The notes: a model not told the origin generated them from the letters alone. 64,000 nt of DNA from Fragilariopsis cylindrus CCMP1102 (GCA_900095095.1 FMBT01000369.1:62001-126000), one strand, 5' to 3'; shown: positions 10,962-21,283, numbered from the stretch's first letter. A program made the numbers and translations.

Positions 10962-11640
10962 AATTTAAAAGAAAAAAAACAAGAACTAATAGAAAAAAAA
11001 GTAAAAGAATAACGATATATTACTATTACTGTAAGTAAGTAAGTAAGTAGGAAAGTATAGTCCTACACCATCCACCGACGCCATCGTCTCAGCAATAGCA
11101 ATAGCAGTAGCAATAGCAGCATAATTACTAGCCCGATACAGACATTTTCAGCAAAAGCAAAAGCAATAGCAATAGCAGCAGTATCATAATTTGCTAGAAA
11201 TAGCATTATAAAAATCATGCACAAATAAAGTATAAAACAAATACTGGCTTAGGTTGAACATGACAACTAATATGCAGCAATAACAAGTTTAATAAGTACC
11301 TTCTCTTTCAATTAAAATTGCGTGCATGCGTGTGCGTGCGTGCGTGTGTGCACTTTTTGGGATAAATTATAGTTCACATCCCTCTTCCCTCAGTCATCGA
11401 CCCCACCCACACTTGACTTTTCCTGTAACTTTTCCACTTCTTCTCCCTATCGTCATCTGAAGGGCAACTCACATGATCACTGTCAGTCCTCTTTCGCACA
11501 GAGCAATATGCATGCATTCAACTCTTGCTAGCATAATAAAGCACGGAGATTCTTGAGTGAATTCAGCGAATGCGATTTTAATTTTATATTATATGTTTTC
11601 TCTCAAAACCCGTGCTCGCGCATAATCCTTGGACTATTTA
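10962..11640. other. Spacer with AGCAATAGCA and GTGCGTGC microsatellites
   Basis: The spacer holds GTAAGTAAGTAAGTAAG at about 11032, AGCAATAGCAATAGCAG runs at about 11090-11185 and TGCGTGCGTGTGCGTGCG at about 11325-11350. No gene is seen. Confidence 0.5.
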
Positions 11641-11649
11641 TTCCGAAAG

Positions 11650-12085
11650 CAATTTGCGCCGAGTTCGTACGGCTCACAGCTCTCTTCCGAATGTAGTTCT
11701 CCAAAAGGGGTGTTCCTAGTTCTGATTCAAGTACAGTTTCAAGTGGTCGTACATCCTAGTTTTCAGCCGAGTGGTGTTCCCAGTTCTGTTCCAAGCGCTA
11801 TTATTCCTAGTACGGAGAGCCCAGTTTGTTTCCAAGCGGTGCTCCAAGTTGAGAGCCGAGTGAGTTACCAAGTAGCTTGTCGAGTAGCTTGCACAGTTTG
11901 GAACCAAGTTTATTATAGACGAGTGAGTGCTGCACCCAGCTCCATCCCCAAGTCTTGATCCGAGCGCTGTCTGTCCCTAGCCTTGCTCCCAGTGAGGTTT
12001 CCTTATGCGGATCGATTTCAAGCGCAGCATCCGAGTGTTGATCCGAGTATTACTGCTTCTAGTTCCAGACCGAGCTTCAATGCCA
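11650..12085 (+). pseudogene. Decayed PSxx-repeat protein fragment
   Basis: The sequence repeatedly spells the CCTAGT..., CCAAGCGGT..., CCGAGTG... hexamer rhythm that encodes PSxxPSxx in the large gene at 46315, but the frame changes several times and stops intervene. One readable stretch (about 11752-11830) gives PSFQPSGVPSSVPSAIIPS. The end near 12055-12085 (CTAGTTCCAGACCGAGCTTC) is nearly identical to a recurring segment of the large gene near 49366 and 49645. I interpret it as a broken, diverged copy of such a gene or of one of its repeat blocks. A MITE sits immediately downstream (12102). There is no intact start, signal peptide or Cys domain. Confidence 0.75.
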
Positions 12086-12101
12086 TTTTTCTTTCACTAT
12101 A

Positions 12102-12323
12102 CTTCCTCCGTGCAACGCTTATTGTCACGCGCGCTATCGTCTTAAAATTTAGCGTGTAATTAATACGTTCAACGACGAAATATGCAAGGAGGATGAGGGA
12201 AACTTGTGACTTTAACCCTCTTTTTGTGAGTAGATCTTAATATTTTAAGGTTTTAGCGTACTTTTACACACGCTAAATTTTTAATCCATAGCGCGCGTGA
12301 CAATAAGCGTTTAACAGAGGAAG
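12102..12323. mobile_element. MITE copy 2 (TA target site, 222 bp)
   Basis: The left end CTTCCTCCGTGCAACGCTTA and the complementary right end are flanked by TA at 12100-12101 and 12324-12325. The interior (AACGACGAAAT, GCAAGGAGGATGAGGGAAAC) is almost identical to the copy at 36353. The right inverted end carries small changes (TTTAACAGAGGAAG), so this copy is somewhat older. There is no coding capacity. Confidence 0.92.
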
Positions 12324-12794
12324 TACATCAGAACAAATTTTATACCGTTATCTTTTTGGGTCACGAGTTCGAGCGAGGGAGAGAAGGGAAACTTTGATTT
12401 TATCGACTCAAAATTCGAAATCCAAGGACTTTGGTTGAGTCCCATGTAATTTAGTCATTAGTTAGTTAAAACTCAACGTGTAAGATGCACTGTAAAGCTT
12501 TCACACACAAAAAAATCTTTAAAAAATAATTTTAAAATTGAAGATTGATGCCGATTAGTATGTTGCTGATGATTTAGTATATTGCAGCTGATTTACAAAG
12601 TACTATAAAGTTTTCCCTGTCTGTCGACCTTTATAGTATCGACCTACCATATCAACCTACAGTACTTGTACAATTCTTGTGGTATCGTTCGTACTATTTT
12701 TGACTCACAGTAAAGTTCTTTGAGTTGAGCAGCGTTAGAAAGAAAGAATACATTGTTCAGTCCAGTCCAGTACAGTACAGTACAGTACAGTATT
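12324..12794. promoter_or_regulatory. Upstream region of CPOX with (CAGTA)n run
   Basis: The last 30 bases before the start codon are CAGTCCAGTCCAGTACAGTACAGTA and so on (about 12764-12794), a perfect short pentamer array of the GTACAGTAC motif that is frequent in spacers here. A promoter role is possible but unproven. A TTG-started extension of the frame through this array was rejected. Confidence 0.4.
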
Positions 12795-14197
12795 ATGACA
12801 TTCATGACAATTGCATTCGTACTACAATTCACTTTATGCTCATTGGTATTAGTAACCGGTTTCGTACAACAGCATCCGTCAGCAAGTAGTTGTTTAGGAG
12901 GCTCATTATTATCGTCGTCGTCATCATCAACGACGTCATCGACGGCGGACGACGCCAATAAGACAATAAAAGCAGCAGCCGTACTAGAATCAGAAGGTAG
13001 TGATGATGCATCAAACTCATCATTAAAATTATTCAATGAATTTGCATTATTTTTACAAGAAAAACAATTAGATATAATAAATGATATTGAAGAATTAGAA
13101 AAAAAATCTGGTAACATAGAAAATAAATTTTCGAATGATTGTTGGGGTGTATTCGCTGAAGAAGATGAGAGTGAAGGTGGTGGTAGTGGTGGTAAAACAA
13201 GAGTAATTCAAAAAGGCAATATTGTTGAAAAGGGTGCATGTTCATTTACATTAATCAATGGTGGTAAATTAACAAAAGAACGTGCTGAATCAATTCGTGG
13301 TCGTAATAATGATAATGACAGTAGTAATGACAGTATTAATATTAAAGAAGGTGATAAATATTATGCTGCAGCATTATCAATGGTATTACATACAAGATCA
13401 CCAATGGTACCAACATTTAGAAGTGATGTACGTATATTTTTAGTTGAATCAACAACAACAGGTGGTGAAGGTAAAGGTGAAACAAAAACAACATTAGCAT
13501 GGTTTGGTGGTGGTTCTGATTTAACACCATATTATTTATTTGATGAGGACATAATGTTTTTTCATCAACAATTATATAATTTATGTACAAAACATTCAGA
13601 TGCTAATGATATGATAGATTATAGAAAAATGAAAATTGCATGTGATGATTATTTCTTTTTACCAGCAAGGAATGAACAGTTAAGTACAGTGCAGTAATCA
13701 TTACTATCTTTTGCTCCTGTCTGTTTCCGCTCATATATTTTCTCACACACACATCATACCATTTTCTTTTCCTTTCCTCTATTTTTGTTTCCCTCTTTTT
13801 TTTAATACTCATAAAACTGCCGTACTTGTATAGTCGTGGTGTTGGTGGTATGTTCTTTGATGATTTACCAGCAACATATAAAACAATGAATTTTGTACAA
13901 GATGTCACAAAAAATTGGATGTCATCCTGGTTTCCAATAATACAAAAAAGACAATCATTGACATATACTGATCAACAAAAAGAATGGCAATTATTACGTC
14001 GAGGTCGGTATTTAGAATTTAATTTATTATATGATCGTGGTGTGAAATTTGGTTTATCGAATCTAAATCCAAGAGTGGAAGGTGTGATGGTATCAGCACC
14101 ACCATTAATTGCATGGGAATATAATCATCTAATTGAACCCAATAGTGAAGAAGAACGATTAATGAAAATATTAAAATCACCAATTGAATGGGTATGA
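12795..14197 (+). CDS. CPOX: Coproporphyrinogen III oxidase, oxygen-dependent, plastid-targeted
   Basis: Exons 12795-13678 and 13834-14197 (155-bp GT-AG intron) give 415 residues. The enzyme (EC 1.3.3.3) oxidatively decarboxylates coproporphyrinogen III to protoporphyrinogen IX on the heme/chlorophyll route. Residues 1-22 are a signal peptide followed by GFVQQHPSAS, the Phe-containing cleavage motif of diatom plastid proteins. Family motifs are intact: WFGGGSDLTPYY (about 236-247), CDDYFFLPARNE, RGVGGMFFDDL (about 296-306), RRGRYLEFNLLYDRG (about 350) and the terminal SPIEWV. The intron splits a His codon (CA/T), and splicing restores NEHRGVGG exactly as expected for the family. A short Asp/Asn/Ser insertion (RNNDNDSSNDS) is unusual. 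Identification is firm; the start ATG is the first in frame. Confidence 0.95.
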
Positions 14198-14595
14198 ATA
14201 AATAAATAATGAATCATATTCTGTAATTTAAAACAACCGTAATCAAAATTATAGTAGTATAAATATTTACTGTCCTATCGTATGTATTCTGCTGCTTGTA
14301 TTGCAGCCAAAGTTCTATGCGAATCAATCATTATGTGCTGCGATTGCTGCTGATGCGACGGCTTGTAGTGCTGATGCTACTTTTTTATTGTGCACATTAT
14401 TGACCATACTTTGCACAGGGGGGGGGGGGGGGGGGGGGGAGAGAAATCATGTAACATCAGCAAACTGGATCTTCGCCATCTCAACAAAGAACTAGTAAAT
14501 GTATGTTGTGTTCCTCAGTTTAATATGAACTGTGTCAAATTGTCTGTATTTGAAACTAGATTGAAGTTATACTTATATCAACCAACTGTAGATGC
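14198..14595. other. Convergent spacer with a 22-G tract
   Basis: The spacer lies between two convergent genes. It contains an uninterrupted run of 22 G at 14418-14439 followed by GAGAG. No gene is seen. Confidence 0.6.
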
Positions 14596-15318
14596 CTATT
14601 CGTCAACCCTCTGGATATGTAACGGTATTTGAACAGTTGGTCCCTCTTCGGGAAGAGTCTTGAATGTCAGTAGTATCGGAGCCGGGAAATAACCAAGTGC
14701 TGGATTTCCCCAATATTGGACCTGGAAATTATTTCGGATCTCCAATCGTTGGAAATCGGTCATTCTCTTTAGAACACCTTCGAACTCGTCGAAGCCCATG
14801 GGTCCATCGCAGACGGGATAGCCTTCTTCGACGAGAAAATGAACCCCGTCCATCACGAGACTCTCTAGTTGCGGCGCCATGGGTCTCAGCAAGTACTCGG
14901 TACAATCTACCAACTCAACGCAATGCCACCGTTCGGGGCCGGTGCCGAGATTGAGGAGTCGAAGATGAATGACGGACTCCAAGCTGGCAATCCGTTCGAA
15001 CAAGTCCTTGTACTCGGAAGCTCTATAAACGTTGTCTTCACGCAACACCAGAGACGTTGCCTTTTCCTTGAGGGATTCCACGATTGCCGAATCACCATCA
15101 AGATCGTTCACCCTTGTCACGGTAAGCCGGGGAAGGAGAGGCAGAACTTGATCGGTCCAGAACCGATTGCCAATGACGGATTGTACCAAAACATGAATGG
15201 GAAGGTCCGCAACTATTTCTGCCAATAGATGCGGCAGTAACTTTGGCGCTTCGTTTTTCGTCTTTGTGTCGCTCATGGCTGTGGAGTTGGGTTGGGTGCA
15301 ATGGTATTTGCGTTTCAT
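14596..15318 (-). CDS. LRR-like / F-box-like hypothetical protein, GC-richer than neighbours
   Basis: A 240-residue ORF without low-complexity tracts, unlike almost every other gene here. An N-terminal helix block (LLPHLLAEIVADLPIHVLVQ) could be F-box-like. It is followed by leucine-patterned stretches (LESVIHLRLLNLG, LESLVMDGVHFL, FQRLEIRNNFQVQ) that resemble irregular leucine-rich repeats. Codons end mostly in C or G, visibly different from the AT-ending codons of adjacent genes. An alternative start is Met15 (15276, MSDTKTKNEAP). The function is unknown. The composition suggests recent arrival, strong expression bias or a different genomic origin; sequence alone cannot decide which. Confidence 0.65.
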   Translation of the reverse strand: MKRKYHCTQPNSTAMSDTKTKNEAPKLLPHLLAEIVADLPIHVLVQSVIGNRFWTDQVLPLLPRLTVTRVNDLDGDSAIVESLKEKATSLVLREDNVYRASEYKDLFERIASLESVIHLRLLNLGTGPERWHCVELVDCTEYLLRPMAPQLESLVMDGVHFLVEEGYPVCDGPMGFDEFEGVLKRMTDFQRLEIRNNFQVQYWGNPALGYFPAPILLTFKTLPEEGPTVQIPLHIQRVDE

Positions 15319-15973
15319 TGCCGACGGGCTCTAATAAGTATAGAGCTAGATAATATTATATATTTAAACAAGTTTTTATCGACGGTGTGGATGTGTCGTA
15401 ATTTTTCTTGTGCTTTCATGCTAGGGGGTGTTCGTGATTGATTCTCGACACCCTTATACAAGTCGAATCAGTCGAATCACAAAGATGGCCAGACTTTATA
15501 CTATCCAACAACCTCCCTCCCCCTATAAATGATGTGTGAAGTGTTGTAATAATAAGTCAAATTACAAATTACACATCACATTTGTGATTCATTTGTTGTT
15601 GTTCTTGTGCTATAGGACCCCACATCATGCACAGAACAGACACCTGTCATGGCATAGGCAGGGAGAATAATAACTTTTTCTCCACCTGCTGGAATGGAAC
15701 TTACCACTTACATCATTATATAATGGCAGTATGGCATGGGTGCTATGGTTGTGGGAGTGTGTAATTCTTGGTTTGGCCTAAGTTGGCGTACAACAGTCTA
15801 GTCTAGCTAGGAATAAGGATGATTGATAAAATATGCCTCACGGTCTTATGTGGATTGGTATCTAACCTTTTTGCAAGTGCGAGGAAAGTTCTAAAAAAGT
15901 GAAATGCTCTAGGAGGTTGGCATGGCAGCAGCATAATGGGAGCATTATACCATCAGATCTGTATGAAGGAATG

Positions 15974-16031
<58 letters not shown>

Positions 16032-16620
16032 ACTTACTTCTACTACTAGCAAAAAGAAGAAACAAGCAACAACAACAACAACAACTGATAACCATATACC
16101 ATTCACTCACTGACTGTACTTTGTGATTCCCTCGCATCTAAAAAACTACATGTTAAATAGTATTTTGATTGGCATACATACCGGATTTTATGGACAATGT
16201 TGTTATCATTGTTTTTGACAGACACAATATCATAATAATGGATGGGAAAGTAACAATTTTTTCAACATATTATATGCTGGATGTTTGAAACAATATTAAT
16301 TGCCTAGTTCTATTCTTTTCACTGTATTTTTTTGATGATATAGCTAAGGCTACCGTAAAAGAAGGGAATGCAAATACATTTTTAAAAACTATTCTACTAT
16401 TATATGATAAATTATAATGTAACTACTTTTACTACTTCAATTTTAATTAATTAATTTAATTGATGATGATGATTGTTATTATCTCCGAACGCAACTTCGA
16501 CGGGTGCTGTGCTTTTTCTTGCGTGCAAACTTTCTATATAGGAAATGAGGCAGCGTAACGTAACGTAGCTACTACCGTATACTTACCATACAGAAAACGT
16601 ACGTACCGTAAAAACTTATC
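15319..16620. other. Spacer with (AT)n(GT)n microsatellite
   Basis: A 1.3-kb spacer between two minus-strand genes. It contains a compound (TA)14(TG)15 tract at 15973-16030. ORFs across this tract (HTHTHT/IYIYIY) are repeat readings. Nothing else is recognised. Confidence 0.6.
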
Positions 16621-17589
16621 TTAAACGGATTGTAAGAAAGGTTGACCTGGTGTAATACCTAAGACAGAATGTACATCCTCTAAGGAATCCATATCCGAAT
16701 CAGTACGTGATTCACGAACTAACATTAATGGATGTTGTTGTTCCTTTTTTGGAGGAGGTGAGATCATTGTTGATGATACCGGTGTCTTCCGGAAAGCAAC
16801 ACCGGATAAACGACGTTGTTGTTCTTGTTTTTGTTCATGTTTGGATATTTCTTCACCATCTTTAATATATTCCGCTAAGTCATGTACCGTATGATCATTA
16901 CTGGGTAACATCGATGCCACACATCGTACCAATAATGTTACACCTTTCGAGGTATAGGATTGTGTCCGTGAACTTGCAGTTAATGTGGATTCCTGTCTGG
17001 ACATAGAATTATTTAAATTATTTAAATCAGATCGTGCATTCCCTAATTCATTATGTAAATCTAATACAGATTCATGTGTTGTATCTAATTTATCGGATAA
17101 ATCATCTTGTTTTTTAGAGACGATACCAATTTGTTTTTCTAATACATCTTTAACTTTTTCAATAGATTGAACCAGATATTTCGATGTCTTGGCAAAAAAT
17201 TTACGTGTGACAGGAAAATATTCTTGTACCCATTCTGGTAATGCATTGGTTAAGGCAAAATAACCTAACCAACATGCTGTACCACCAATTGCAACTTTAA
17301 TTGCTAAACTAATATATTGATTTCTATCACTTAATGAACCATTATGATGATGAATAATAATCGGTTGGGGTGGTGCTACAGCTGCTACAGCTTTTGTTCC
17401 ATCTTGTAATGTTGGTACATTGAATCCACTTAATTGTTTCACTAAACTAGACCAATTCCCTAAATCACCTAATATCATTTTAGCTTGATCAGGGAAAGCA
17501 TATATAGCACCAAGACTTATTGTCATCCATTGTCCTGCTTGATTTTGTAACAAGAAGGCTAACGGACCACGTGCTATTGGAGCTGACAT
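16621..17589 (-). CDS. DUF1664-like membrane/coiled-coil protein
   Basis: A 322-residue ORF from an ATG. The N-terminus (GPLAFLLQNQAGQW, ISLGAIYAFPDQAKMILGD) is hydrophobic. A second hydrophobic segment lies at about 92-112 (ISLAIKVAIGGTACWLGYFAL). Residues about 125-205 are a long coiled coil (TRKFFAKTSKYLVQSIEKVK, SKKQDDLSDKLDTTHESV, NARSDLNNLNNSM), followed by YTSKGVTLLVRCVASML. This order (membrane segment, TRR/K-xFxK start, coiled coil, short hydrophobic end) matches the DUF1664 family known mainly from plants and protists; its function is poorly defined and it is often predicted organellar. The C-terminal 90 residues are polar and species-specific. Confidence 0.7.
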   Translation of the reverse strand: MSAPIARGPLAFLLQNQAGQWMTISLGAIYAFPDQAKMILGDLGNWSSLVKQLSGFNVPTLQDGTKAVAAVAPPQPIIIHHHNGSLSDRNQYISLAIKVAIGGTACWLGYFALTNALPEWVQEYFPVTRKFFAKTSKYLVQSIEKVKDVLEKQIGIVSKKQDDLSDKLDTTHESVLDLHNELGNARSDLNNLNNSMSRQESTLTASSRTQSYTSKGVTLLVRCVASMLPSNDHTVHDLAEYIKDGEEISKHEQKQEQQRRLSGVAFRKTPVSSTMISPPPKKEQQHPLMLVRESRTDSDMDSLEDVHSVLGITPGQPFLQSV

Positions 17590-18246
17590 TGATGCTGATG
17601 TATGAATTTAAGAATTGAAAATTAAATAATGTACTTTTCTCTTCCGATTCCGTCACTTGACTACCGGTACTCAAGCGATTATTTCTCTTTTCTGCTACTC
17701 GTTAGCTCACTAGTCTGTGTATATATTTAAATATCCACTCTCTTGCTACGTTCCTGCGATTATTTGTACAAGGAACAAGTCCAACTTGCTATTTCTTGAT
17801 TGAAACTTGGTTGATGTTGACGCTTTTATTGAGTTGATGTTCTTGTTGCTTTGTTTGCTCCTCCTTTCATTCGCCGAACGCGGTTGAAAATACATTATTT
17901 ACAGCAAACAGGAAGAGAGATGCGCGTTGCTTATAAAAAAAGAGCAACGATCGAAAGTTAGCCGAGCCCGAAAATTTCATTCGTGACTGTTTTCCATGAC
18001 TGACTCAATGAAAAGTGCGTGTCTGTCCGTGAGTGAATGACAAAAAATAAAATCCATCTTGAAATGACTTAAAATTACGATACTGTATCTAAAATGCCTT
18101 AACTTCACAAAATACAAAATACGAAGAATTATTATCAGATCATAACAAGACAAGACAAAAGACAACAAACACAACCAAAGAAGTAAAGACTAAATAACAA
18201 AAAAAACTCACTCATATAAAGCGATACCAACAAAGGAAGAAAGGAA

Positions 18247-18300
<54 letters not shown>

Positions 18301-18304
18301 AAAG
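17590..18304. other. Divergent promoter region with (GAAA)n
   Basis: This region separates the DUF1664 gene (minus) and the EF-hand gene (plus). A (GAAA)n/(GGAA)n tract runs from about 18233 to 18303 and ends at the EF-hand start codon, so it forms the whole proximal 5' leader of that gene. Confidence 0.6.
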
Positions 18305-18535
18305 ATGGGAGGCGGAGCAGACGAAGATGAAATTATTAATTGTTTTAAAGTATTCGATACCGATAAAAATGGTAAATGTGATTCCGATGAATTAATGAAT
18401 GCATTAACAACATTAGGTGAAATGTCAAGAAGTGATGCTGCAGATCTCGTGGAGGATGCCTGTGGTGGTAAAAGTTCCTTTGATTATAGTAAATTTGTGA
18501 AAAAGATGAATAAAAAAGTGAAAGATGCAAGATAG
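18305..18535 (+). CDS. Small EF-hand calcium-binding protein
   Basis: A 76-residue protein. The canonical EF-hand loop DTDKNGKCDSDE (about 18-29) has acidic or polar ligands at positions 1, 3, 5, 9 and 12, preceded by the helix EIINCFKVF and followed by LMNALTTLGE, as in calmodulin lobes. A second helix-loop-helix (SDAADLVEDACGGKSSFDYSKFVKKM) has a loop lacking most ligands, so one site probably binds Ca2+ and its partner is degenerate. The protein is about half the size of calmodulin, resembling a single lobe. The start directly follows a (GAAA)n tract. Intronless. The partner is unknown. Confidence 0.85.
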   Translation: MGGGADEDEIINCFKVFDTDKNGKCDSDELMNALTTLGEMSRSDAADLVEDACGGKSSFDYSKFVKKMNKKVKDAR

Positions 18536-18915
18536 AGAGTCAGACAGAGAGAGAGAGAGAGAGAGAGAGCGTCCGGCAGAGCTTCCTCTCTTGAATCCCT
18601 CTCCGTGAATACTAACGAAATGAATTGAATTGACTGGCGTAAAGAAAAGAAAAGACTTTTCATGAGCAATCGAGATGTATTATATATAAGAGAATGTAAT
18701 GATGAACTATTAGTAGAAACTCTATCTTACGTTTAAAGAAAACGAATCTTTTTTGTTGTATCATTTATATATAGCGTCAATGATATCCTAGCTGTGTACT
18801 GCCATGCTATTATAAATCGTGATTGTGTGTTTGAATTCAATCGAATTGAACGATTAATCGTTTTCGATTGTTTATTTCATTGTTTGTTATTCTGTTCTTG
18901 TATTCGTTGCTTTAC
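18536..18915. other. Convergent spacer with (GA)n
   Basis: Short spacer with a (GA)12 run right after the EF-hand stop (about 18544-18569). No gene is seen. Confidence 0.5.
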
Positions 18916-20799
18916 TTATTTACATTTCTTTTTCTTTCTGTCCCATTTCCAATATGGTATTATACGTGTTGCTAATTGATTTAAACATAAACTTTTAATC
19001 ACAATACATTCTGGTTCTAATGAATATTGGATTGATTTTAGTAATGATATTGTATCTAATAATCCATTAGTACTACTTAATCCACCAACATCAATATATA
19101 TTGCATCAAAACCAATCTTTCTGTTTCTGTTATTTTCTTTATTATTGTTATTGTTATTTCTATTATTATTGTTTTCATAATATTCGTTATAATATTCTTG
19201 TTGCAGTCGTAATAATTGTGCTGTCTTCCATGCATCACCTGCCTTGAAGTATATATTAGGATATTTTTTATTTGCTTCCTTAATAATTTTACTACCAACA
19301 TCAATCCCCATCGTATGTTGAAAAACATTATCTAATAATACAGTGGTTGTACCAAAATGACAACCAACCTCAACTACAAAAAAATCATTATTGTTCTTCT
19401 TATTATTACTATTAATAATATCTTTGTTGTTGTTGTTGTCGTTGTTGTTGTTGGAATTATTGGAATTATTGTCACTGTCACTGTTACTGTCATTATCCTC
19501 AATTATTGATGTCGACGATGACAACGACGACGATTCCAATTCCGATCGTTGTACTAGTAAGTTATGTACACCAGGTATTGTTTGTCTATATTCATTAACA
19601 CCAACTGTAGCAATAATACGACATAATTGATTATGTACAGCATTATTATTATTATTATTATCATTATGTTGATTATTACTGTGAATCATAGTATCAATCC
19701 ATGGTTTTGTATATGTTAATTGATGACTAAATGTATTCAATCCCGTTGATTTTACGATTACATATTGTAATTGTGGTCTTTGTGGTTGCATTTTACACAT
19801 TTGTTCAAATTCTAATATTATATCAAGTGCTGTAAATTCTAAATCATTACCAACAATTGCATTAACATCTAATACCAATACATCATAATAGTTGGAATTG
19901 GAATTGAAATTATCATTATCGTTAGGAATAGTAGCAGTAGCAGTAGCAGTAGAACCTGTTGTTGCTGCTGATGATGATGATGAATGAAAAAATGCATTCC
20001 TCCAATCAGATAATTTATCAATTTCACGAAATTGTTGTGGATTATTATTATCAGATACTCTCATTGCACTTATTCTTGGTTCTTGTTCTTTATTACTAGC
20101 TGTTGTTTCTGTTGGATTTGGATTTGTTGTTTTTGGATAACTTCGTTTTATATCCACTAAAACAGATTTGGAGGATGAATGTTCTAAGATACAATTTGAT
20201 ACATCACGTAATTGGGATCCTAATTCTGCAACAATATATGGTTTTGCTTCTTGTTGCTGCTTTCTTTGTCTTTGATTCTGTGTAGTAAGGATAGAATTAA
20301 CAGCACGAAGAAGTTCTTTTGTGGAAGCACATGTAATTATAGTTGGTGGACGACTTTGTCTTCGTTTACTATTACTACTACGACGAGGTTGTTGCTGTTG
20401 CTGTTGCTGTTGCTGTTTTGAGGAGGACGTCGTTAAAGGTAAAATCTCGTCTGTTGTTTTTTCATCGACTTCTTCTTCTTCTTCTTCTTCTTGTATTATC
20501 CCAGACGATGACGATAATATTGTTGACGTTGACGTTGACGTTGACGTTGTTAGTATCGATGATGGAGGAAGGGAAGAAGAAGAAGAGCGGCGGAGCAGGC
20601 CTTTTTGAGTAACTGTACTACATATCACGCTGCTCATGGCTCTTGGTCTACTTCTACTACTATATCTACTTCTACTGCTGTTGCTGCTTACCATCACCCA
20701 ACCATACACCGACATCGATGACGATGACGATGATGACAAAGTCAAAGTCAATGTCAATATCAATGTCAACATAATCGACGCCATCGTAATCGTCGTCAT
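18916..20799 (-). CDS. Secretory-pathway protein with two Rossmann/methyltransferase-like domains
   Basis: A 627-residue ORF from an ATG. Residues about 6-22 are hydrophobic (ASIMLTLILTLTLTL) and look like a signal peptide. A Ser/Arg and poly-Gln linker follows. Domain A (about 150-390) reads PYIVAELGSQLRDVSNCIL then SVLVDIKRSYP, and later YDVLVLDVNAIVGNDLEF and YVIVKSTGLNTFS. Domain B (about 455-620) reads FFVVEVGCHFGTTTVLLDNVF then GIDVGSKIIKEANKKYP, FDAIYIDVGGLSSTNG and ECIVIKSLCLNQLA. The two share the same order of strand I, acidic ribose-binding strand II, strand IV and IVxKS motif. Domain B keeps a SAM-type motif I (E-V-G-C-x-F-G); domain A has lost the glycines. Substrate unknown. An Asn-rich insert (YYENNNNRNN) lies inside domain B. 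Confidence 0.7.
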   Translation of the reverse strand: MTTITMASIMLTLILTLTLTLSSSSSSSMSVYGWVMVSSNSSRSRYSSRSRPRAMSSVICSTVTQKGLLRRSSSSSLPPSSILTTSTSTSTSTILSSSSGIIQEEEEEEEVDEKTTDEILPLTTSSSKQQQQQQQQQPRRSSNSKRRQSRPPTIITCASTKELLRAVNSILTTQNQRQRKQQQEAKPYIVAELGSQLRDVSNCILEHSSSKSVLVDIKRSYPKTTNPNPTETTASNKEQEPRISAMRVSDNNNPQQFREIDKLSDWRNAFFHSSSSSAATTGSTATATATIPNDNDNFNSNSNYYDVLVLDVNAIVGNDLEFTALDIILEFEQMCKMQPQRPQLQYVIVKSTGLNTFSHQLTYTKPWIDTMIHSNNQHNDNNNNNNAVHNQLCRIIATVGVNEYRQTIPGVHNLLVQRSELESSSLSSSTSIIEDNDSNSDSDNNSNNSNNNNDNNNNKDIINSNNKKNNNDFFVVEVGCHFGTTTVLLDNVFQHTMGIDVGSKIIKEANKKYPNIYFKAGDAWKTAQLLRLQQEYYNEYYENNNNRNNNNNNKENNRNRKIGFDAIYIDVGGLSSTNGLLDTISLLKSIQYSLEPECIVIKSLCLNQLATRIIPYWKWDRKKKKCK

Positions 20800-21283
20800 C
20801 GTGCGTGGTGAGTCCCTAAAATGACAACTTAACTAGTAGTTACTCTTCCAATTCATTCAGCTACAGCATGGGCAACCAATCTGTATCTATATCTGTACTA
20901 GTAGTATCTTTTGGCGTAACAACGCAAGCAACGCACAACGATGGGATCATTTTATTTTATTGATTGGCACGCAAAACAAAAATGATGTTGAAACGGGACT
21001 GGACGATAGGGACGACTCGACTCATTGATCACTCATACGTACTTTGACGTCTTGCCTCGTCCGCCTCATAAAGAAAACATCACAATTATTCACACGATGA
21101 AACAAAAACAAAAACAACAACAACAAGAACATAAAAAAGCACATACTGTAGAGGCCATACTAGTATCACAGAAAAGAATCCGACAGGCAAAAAACAAGGG
21201 TGAATAATCAAGGACTGATATCTTGAACGACGCAAGAACAAGAACAACAAAAAATCAAATCAAATCAAAAAAGAAAAGAAAAG
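20800..21283. other. Divergent spacer
   Basis: Intergenic sequence between genes at 20799 (minus) and 21284 (plus), with CAAATCAAATCAAA repeats just before the second start. A 60-codon ORF (21025-21207) has no features. Confidence 0.4.

Noticed and set aside
12753-12794. Extended N-terminus of CPOX
   Set aside because: It starts at TTG and encodes the CAGTA repeat; the ATG at 12795 gives a proper signal peptide.
15862-16137. ORFs reading THTHTH / IYIYIY
   Set aside because: Translation of the (AT)n(GT)n microsatellite.
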